In this document: positions 59,197-64,000 of the stretch, one piece after another
How the letters are laid out: each line of letters begins with the position of its first letter
Position numbering within the stretch: the stretch's first letter is position 1
DNA from: an uncultured Candidatus Peregrinibacteria bacterium
GTDB taxonomy: Bacteria > Patescibacteriota > Gracilibacteria > UBA1369
Direction of reading: 5' to 3'
NCBI GenBank assembly: GCA_937858825.1
Contig: CALMAI010000023.1
Location: 1 to 64,000 of the forward strand
DNA length: 64,000 bases
The notes under the pieces: generated by a model
Seen by the model: the letters and a program-made list of their open reading frames with translations, nothing else
Told to the model about the DNA's origin: nothing
The model's database searches: none
Made by a program: the position numbers and the translations under genes

Positions 59197-60851
59197 GCCA
59201 GCTTTGCGCGCAAATCCTTGAGCAGCTTATCATCACTCGCCGGAACATCGCCGGTGTAGTATTCGTCACCGGTAAGCTGCATATAAAGGTTAACACCTGT
59301 AGCAGCAGTTCCATACATTCCAGCATACCCACTGGAAGCGTTACACCACCAAAGATTTGAAAACGGTGTCTCTGCTTTTAAACGTCCGGCAGAAACATTC
59401 TTAACCGTCATTGCACTTCCGTACGCATTTCCAACCGGAGCCATCACAAAATCCTCACTCGTCATCGGCGATCCAACCACCTTCACTTCAATATTATCCC
59501 TCAAGTTCGGAATATATTTTTCTTCCACCAGATCAATCATCCGATCCGCAATCTTCATCTTCAGTTCAACATAATCTTTATACGATTTTTCAGCACGCTC
59601 CTTAAACGGCTTGTATTCAATATAGCTGGCCAGCTCCAAAATCTGCTGATCATCCGGGGAGTTCCCACCTTCATGCGTATGCAACGTTGGAGTTGAAAGA
59701 AACACCCACGGATTCGAAAAATCTCCAACAGCCATCTCGTCCCACATCTTATTCATATCCCATTGCTCCAGATGCCAAATATTATAACTGCCAAAACCAT
59801 ACTCACGCAGATCAAACCCCTTTTTCAACCCCAGATAAATCACCACACCAGACTGTGAATACTCATACGAAAGCTGCTCTTTCTGCCTGGCGCTAAAGTA
59901 CTCCCAACCAATCATCTTTGCCGCCGACTGCGGATCCATATTGCACACAAAATTCTCCTTTGCCTCAAATCGCTTTCCATCCTCTGTTTCCACACCGGCA
60001 ATTTTGCCATCCTTCACATCAAACTTTGTCACTTTTGTTTCATAGTAAATATGACACCCTTCATGATCGGTAATAAAGCCCGCCAACCGATCCACATAGT
60101 ATTTGAAATGTTTGGTCGGATAGTACGAACCAGTGTTGTATCCACCAAAAAGTCCAGCATAAGAAAAGAGTGAAAGTCGATTCGGCGGAAGCATAAAGTC
60201 TCCGGCATTCGCGCACAAAATCGCCTGAGCCTCTTTGCTCAATCCACACTCATCAAACAGATCCTGAACCGTCTTCTTCCTATACTTAATCATCTTTAAA
60301 AACTGTGGCCACTTGGTCACATAGTCCAATAAGGTCAAAGGCCGATTCGGAAACCGAGCCATCTCATCACGCAAATCATCAATAGTCTTACAAAACTTCT
60401 CAACCTTCTCCTTCTCTCCCGGATAATCTTTCTCAATATTTTCCACCAGCTTATCAAACCCATACGGAATTCCCACCTTCTTCCCGTCCGGCATGGCCAT
60501 CAAGTCATAAAACTCCGGACCCATCACCTCAAAAGTAATATCTTTTTCCAGGCCAATCTTTTTCAAAAATTCATAAATCAATCCTCCTGGCGCACAACCC
60601 CAAATATAATGAACCTGCGCACAGAATTTAAAATTTCCCATCTCAAACGTCTGAGCATATCCACCCGGAATATCATGAGCCTCCAACATACAAATTTTCT
60701 TCCCCGCATTCGCCAAAAGCGCCGCAGCCACAAGAGCCGAATTCCCTGTTCCCACAAAAACATAATCGTATTCATGGCCCTGAGCATAACGCTCATCCTG
60801 CATCTTATGATCTTCTGCTGTTAACGCGGTTGTGCTGTGTTTTTTAGCCAT
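59193..60851 (-). CDS. Phytoene desaturase / carotenoid isomerase / retinol saturase-like oxidoreductase
   Basis: 552 residues. FAD motif VFVGTGNSALVAAALLANAGKKICMLEAHDIPGGYAQTF near the N-terminus (an unusual Thr-Gly-Asn-Ser in the Gly motif), and the C-terminal TPFSNLWWCNASSGYAGMYGTAATGVNLYMQLTG region. This is the CrtI/CrtISO/RetSat branch. Its partner at 57904 faces it, so two related oxidoreductases abut. A downstream carotenoid pathway is not in the window. The N-terminal 25 residues are soluble. Confidence 0.85.
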   Translation of the reverse strand: MAKKHSTTALTAEDHKMQDERYAQGHEYDYVFVGTGNSALVAAALLANAGKKICMLEAHDIPGGYAQTFEMGNFKFCAQVHYIWGCAPGGLIYEFLKKIGLEKDITFEVMGPEFYDLMAMPDGKKVGIPYGFDKLVENIEKDYPGEKEKVEKFCKTIDDLRDEMARFPNRPLTLLDYVTKWPQFLKMIKYRKKTVQDLFDECGLSKEAQAILCANAGDFMLPPNRLSLFSYAGLFGGYNTGSYYPTKHFKYYVDRLAGFITDHEGCHIYYETKVTKFDVKDGKIAGVETEDGKRFEAKENFVCNMDPQSAAKMIGWEYFSARQKEQLSYEYSQSGVVIYLGLKKGFDLREYGFGSYNIWHLEQWDMNKMWDEMAVGDFSNPWVFLSTPTLHTHEGGNSPDDQQILELASYIEYKPFKERAEKSYKDYVELKMKIADRMIDLVEEKYIPNLRDNIEVKVVGSPMTSEDFVMAPVGNAYGSAMTVKNVSAGRLKAETPFSNLWWCNASSGYAGMYGTAATGVNLYMQLTGDEYYTGDVPASDDKLLKDLRAKLA

Positions 60852-60889
60852 AACGAAAAGTAAAAAATTCCTCTCCGTTATATCACAGC

Positions 60890-62107
60890 TTAGGTATCGA
60901 TTAAAAGTAGCTTCACAATATTCTCAACATTATTCACATTTCCAAAAGTCGGATACACATCAATATTCTTTAGCCGACGCAGCTCATAAAACATGAGCGA
61001 ATGCATGTCGTTATTCACAATAATATTCACCTTTTCTCTCTGCAAAAAGTCAGTAATCCCTTTAATATCGGTTTCCGCAAACTTAAACTCATGGCTATAA
61101 CTGTCCACAATCTCTTTCTCTTTTACCTCCACAAAAATATAAGCATTTGTTTGCGCAAAATTAGGCGCCAATTCTGACTCCAGCCCTTTGTCCTCCTTCA
61201 CCGGAACAGCCACTTTCACCTTTTTTCGATACGGAATATCCACAAAAATCAAAAAATCTTTCAAATAAGGACTCGCATCCTCAATCGCTTCCCGCAGAGT
61301 TTTTAACTCATTCCGAATATCTTTCGTCTGCGCATAAGGATTGATCTCCAAAAACGCTTCTCCAAAAACAAACGTCCCGGCCCGCCTCATCCGAATATCC
61401 TTAATATCCCGAACAATGTGAGCCTTGGATTCAATAATATCGCGCACCTTCTTCATAAGCACCTGATCGTCAAAATAGTCGAGCAGGAAAAAGAGCGCCT
61501 CCTTTGCCGTCTCCAATCCCAGTTTCAACGTTAAAAAAGAGATAATCACACCAACCACACCCTCCAGATACGGAAAATGCAAATAGTGAGCCCCCGCACC
61601 AAACAAGACAGCAACCTCCACCAGCACATCCATCTTTTTATCCTTTCCATTATTAATCAGGGCCAGCGAATTAATCTTCTTTCCTGCCCCAATGAGATTC
61701 CTACTCGCATACAAAGAAAACAGAATACTCAATCCAACAGAAAAGAAGACCAAAAACAGGTGCTCCGGCTCTTTTGGATTTACAATCCGATCCACACTTT
61801 CAAGCAAAATATCGATCCCAAAATAAATAATCACCACAGCTGCCACAAGCGCCGCAAATGTTTCAGCCTTATAGTATCCATACTTAAAATTCTTGGTTGC
61901 CGATCGCCGACTGAGTCGCAAACCAATATACGCCGCGAACAAACTCAAAAAGTCAGCAAAACTGGAAAGCGCATCCGCAATTAAGACCACAAACCCCGTC
62001 ACCGATCCCAAAACGCCTTTCACAATCGCCAGAATGGCAATCATGACAATCGATCGCAGCGCAACTTTGGACCCATACTCTAAATCTTCACGATAATCCT
62101 TTTTCAC
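60890..62107 (-). CDS. Cation diffusion facilitator with NifX-like C-terminal domain
   Basis: 405 residues from GTG 62107 (VKKDYREDLEYGSKVALRS), since the -10 box at 62133 lies inside the longer open frame. Six helices of the CDF family (SSFADFLSLFAAYIGLRLSRRSATKNFKYGYYKAETFAAL, with the metal Asp residues of the second and fifth helices). A CDF C-terminal metal-binding domain follows (IESKAHIVRDIKDIRMRRAGTFVFGEAFLEINPYAQTKD), and finally about 90 residues like the NifX/NifB family (ANAYIFVEVKEKEIVDSYSHEFKFAETDIKGITDFLQREKVNIIVNNDMHS). Exports divalent metals. Last-domain role unknown. Confidence 0.85.
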   Translation of the reverse strand: MKKDYREDLEYGSKVALRSIVMIAILAIVKGVLGSVTGFVVLIADALSSFADFLSLFAAYIGLRLSRRSATKNFKYGYYKAETFAALVAAVVIIYFGIDILLESVDRIVNPKEPEHLFLVFFSVGLSILFSLYASRNLIGAGKKINSLALINNGKDKKMDVLVEVAVLFGAGAHYLHFPYLEGVVGVIISFLTLKLGLETAKEALFFLLDYFDDQVLMKKVRDIIESKAHIVRDIKDIRMRRAGTFVFGEAFLEINPYAQTKDIRNELKTLREAIEDASPYLKDFLIFVDIPYRKKVKVAVPVKEDKGLESELAPNFAQTNAYIFVEVKEKEIVDSYSHEFKFAETDIKGITDFLQREKVNIIVNNDMHSLMFYELRRLKNIDVYPTFGNVNNVENIVKLLLIDT

Positions 62108-62132
62108 AAGAATGATTTGAAAATATCCTTTT

Positions 62133-62138
62133 ATTATA
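62133..62138 (-). promoter_or_regulatory. -10 element of the CDF gene
   Basis: TATAAT on the minus strand, with the start GTG about 26 bases downstream. A convincing -35 hexamer was not found. Confidence 0.55.
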
Positions 62139-62190
62139 GCACTAAAAGCCAAAAAATGGTATAAACAAAGCCAGACTTTAACTTTCAACC

Positions 62191-62925
62191 ATGAAACCTT
62201 TCCTGATTTTGCAGCTCCGCCCGAACGACGAAGCTTCCAATGGAGAATACAATGCCTTCCTTCAATTTGGAGGACTGAAACCAGAAGAAACTCATCGAAT
62301 TCGCATGGAAAAAGATGGCGTTCCTGAGCTAAATCTGGATGACTATTCAGGCGTGATTGTTGGTGGAGGTCCCAGCAATGTCAGCGATGCAGAAGATAAA
62401 AAAAGTGATGAACAAAAACGGTTTGAATCCGATTTAAAAAACCTATTGGCGCAGGTCGTGGAAAAAGATATCCCTTATATGGGAGCCTGTTATGGACTTG
62501 GAGCCATTGCCAATAACTGTGGAGCCACAGTCTCAAAAGAGAAATATTCTGAACCGGTTGGCGGACTGGACATTCAGCTGACCGAAGAGGCAGAAAACGA
62601 TCCACTTACCCAGGGATTGCCTCAACATTTCCGTGCCCTTGGCGGACACAAAGAAGCCTGCCAAAACGCACCGGAAGGAGCAACAATTCTGGCTCAGTCA
62701 GCTACATGCCCAATTCAAATGATTCGGCTCAAAAACAACATCTATGCCACCCAGTTTCACCCGGAACTCGACGCCGAAGGACTGATCGTGCGAATCCACA
62801 TCTATAAAAATGCCGGATATTTCCCTCCAGAAGATGCCGAACCACTCATCGAAAAAGTGAAGGCTGAAAATATCACCATCCCACAAACTATTTTAAAACG
62901 TTTCGTGGATCGTTACAGAAGTTAA
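62191..62925 (+). CDS. Class I glutamine amidotransferase (GMP synthase-like)
   Basis: 244 residues. Cys100 in GACYGLGA is the catalytic nucleophile, and H190-P-E192 in TQFHPELD completes the triad. The start FLILQLRPNDEASNGEYNAFLQFGGL and the SGVIVGGGPSNVSDAEDKKS loop are typical of the GuaA_N-like stand-alone group used as transamidases or glutaminases of unknown acceptor. No synthetase domain partner is next to it. Divergent from the CDF gene. Confidence 0.92.
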   Translation: MKPFLILQLRPNDEASNGEYNAFLQFGGLKPEETHRIRMEKDGVPELNLDDYSGVIVGGGPSNVSDAEDKKSDEQKRFESDLKNLLAQVVEKDIPYMGACYGLGAIANNCGATVSKEKYSEPVGGLDIQLTEEAENDPLTQGLPQHFRALGGHKEACQNAPEGATILAQSATCPIQMIRLKNNIYATQFHPELDAEGLIVRIHIYKNAGYFPPEDAEPLIEKVKAENITIPQTILKRFVDRYRS

Positions 62926-62958
62926 TCTTTCTGACTTAAAAAAAGCTGTTAAACATGC

Positions 62959-62964
62959 TATAAT
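62959..62964 (+). promoter_or_regulatory. -10 element of the terminal Thr/Pro-rich gene
   Basis: TATAAT, 23 bases before the ATG. The best -35 is weak (CTGACT at about 62931). Confidence 0.5.
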
Positions 62965-62987
62965 AGAGAGAAATCTAAAACAAAAGC

Positions 62988-64000
62988 ATGTTCAGAAAAC
63001 AGCACATTCTTTTTATTCTCATCGCTCTTCTTGGAGCAACCGCTTTCACTAATAACAATGCGGAACTTATTGCCGATACAGGAAAAACGGCAACAACAGC
63101 CACCATTCCTTCACGATCACTCACTACTACAACAACCGACACCCGTTTAACAACGGTCACTCCCACTGAGAGCACAACAACAACACGACCAACAGCTGAA
63201 CCCACAACCAGTCCATCAACAACAGTTGTAACAACCGATACATCAACTCCCGCCACTGTTGAATCAGAACCTGCTCCAACTCCTCCACGAGAAACAACAA
63301 CTCCAGAATCGACAACAGTTGTAGCACCGTCAGAGCCGGATCCTGAACCGGTTACTGAAGCAACTCCCGTAACCACCACTGAACCGACTCCACCAGTCGA
63401 ACCTGTTTCTGTTTCAGAACCCGAGCCAACATCAACTCCTGAACCAGCCCCAGAGCCGAACCCGACTCCAGCCTCAACTCCAACTCCCGAACCCGAAACT
63501 GCAGCAGCTCCAAGCCCTGCACCAACCACCGCCGCTCCCCCAACCCGAACTTACCCCCAGCCGGTTTACCAACCCACAACTTCAGTGTCAGTTCCAGTCA
63601 TAGAAATTGAACCAGAACCTGAACAGGAATCCGGAGAGATTATTGACCAATGGGAAGCGATTGCTGCCATTCCAAACGGTACAGCCGACGATGACCACGA
63701 TGGACTTTCCAACAATATTGAATTCCTGGAAAAGACTGATCCTCTCAATCCAGACACCGATGGTGACCAACTCACCGACAGTGAAGAGGTCATTGATTTT
63801 AAAACCGATCCACTTGACCCCAACAGCCCACAAAGAATGAGTGATCTGGGCATTCGTATCACCAGCTTTGAAGAAGGACAAATCGTCGCTGATCCAGAGC
63901 CATTTATAAAAGGATTCGCTCCAATCTCTTCATACATTCAGATAAGCGCGACCAATGAACAGGAGGAAACAACCATTCTTGGACAAACCCAAACCCATGA
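62988..64000 (+). CDS. Secreted Thr/Pro-rich protein with Ca-binding repeat, 3' end outside window
   Basis: Starts at ATG 62988 and stays open to the window end (at least 337 residues). Signal peptide MFRKQHILFILIALLGATAFTNNNA. Residues about 30-205 are a disordered stretch of Thr, Pro, Ser and Glu with a strong repetitive (P/T)-E-P pattern, suitable for glycosylation. Then come thrombospondin-3 type Ca repeats (DDDHDGLSNNIEFLEKTDPLNPDTDGDQLTDSEEV), followed by a folded beta segment (ISSYIQISATNEQEE...). It is probably another surface protein, like the giant protein at 51.6 kb. Confidence 0.75.
   Translation, partial: MFRKQHILFILIALLGATAFTNNNAELIADTGKTATTATIPSRSLTTTTTDTRLTTVTPTESTTTTRPTAEPTTSPSTTVVTTDTSTPATVESEPAPTPPRETTTPESTTVVAPSEPDPEPVTEATPVTTTEPTPPVEPVSVSEPEPTSTPEPAPEPNPTPASTPTPEPETAAAPSPAPTTAAPPTRTYPQPVYQPTTSVSVPVIEIEPEPEQESGEIIDQWEAIAAIPNGTADDDHDGLSNNIEFLEKTDPLNPDTDGDQLTDSEEVIDFKTDPLDPNSPQRMSDLGIRITSFEEGQIVADPEPFIKGFAPISSYIQISATNEQEETTILGQTQTH

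Noticed and set aside
62975-63937. Minus-strand Gly/Val/Ser-rich frames at the right end
   Set aside because: They are the complement of the Thr/Pro-rich coding repeat and have no independent support.

Overview
The window reads as a chromosome segment of an uncultivated candidate phyla radiation (Patescibacteria) bacterium, most like Peregrinibacteria. That placement is an inference from gene content: S-layer-homology (SLH) proteins, thrombospondin type-3 repeat and lamin-tail surface proteins, RNase Y, and many short accessory genes. Genes end in TAA, TAG and TGA and no gene reads through TGA, so the code is standard, unlike Gracilibacteria/Absconditabacteria. Most start codons lack a Shine-Dalgarno sequence. 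No rRNA gene, CRISPR array, transposase or integrase was seen.

Layout. 1-9.4 kb: core genes, almost all on the minus strand: groES-groEL under a CIRCE-like operator, a Lys-rich tail-anchored protein, pyrH, frr, rseP, dnaA (split by a frameshift) and a FecR-domain protein; the end of mltG lies at the left edge. 9.4-21 kb: an accessory block entirely on the plus strand. It begins with an AT-rich three-gene set (a PD-(D/E)XK nuclease-like protein plus two tandem paralogues) and two attC-like palindromic sites around small genes, followed by about a dozen short genes of the DUF1697, DUF1801, DUF2200, DUF5655, HD, DUF2726, DUF6653, YdeI, VOC, SRPBCC, TspO and ICMT types. 21-30.5 kb: rny, a lamin-tail surface protein, a DsbA-like thioredoxin, an SLH protein, and a five-gene minus-strand run (ABC exporter, small protein, PhhB, AI-2E-family permease).

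30.6-36.4 kb: two MATE efflux pumps, one translationally coupled to a MarR repressor whose promoter carries a perfect inverted repeat, then a persulfide-stress operon (CstR-like sensor, rhodanese-DUF2892, persulfide dioxygenase). 36.5-41 kb: a structured RNA or leader, an SLH protein with four Cys repeats, and an XRE/ImmA-type regulatory island with a DUF3892 gene abutting the 3' end of tRNA-Gln. 41-51.5 kb: glycosyltransferase, GNAT, gmk, an unassigned ~310-nt structured RNA, ssb, a Trm11-like methyltransferase, tRNA-Asn, a lipoprotein, a patatin, YjdM, a TIGR01777 epimerase and YaaA. 51.6-64 kb: a 1252-residue calcium-repeat SLH protein built of 124-residue super-repeats, a TipA-like MerR regulator, a DEAD-box helicase, a cold-shock protein with a structured leader, two FAD oxidoreductases (one CrtI/RetSat-like), a CDF transporter with a NifX-like tail, a glutamine amidotransferase, and a Thr/Pro-rich secreted protein cut by the window end.

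Functional themes are protein quality control and replication (groESL, rseP, dnaA, rny), an SLH-anchored cell surface (three SLH proteins plus lamin-tail and Ca-repeat proteins), drug and sulfur stress responses, and acquired accessory modules. The best candidates for something undescribed are the nuclease/paralogue set next to the attC-like sites, and the two unassigned structured RNAs.
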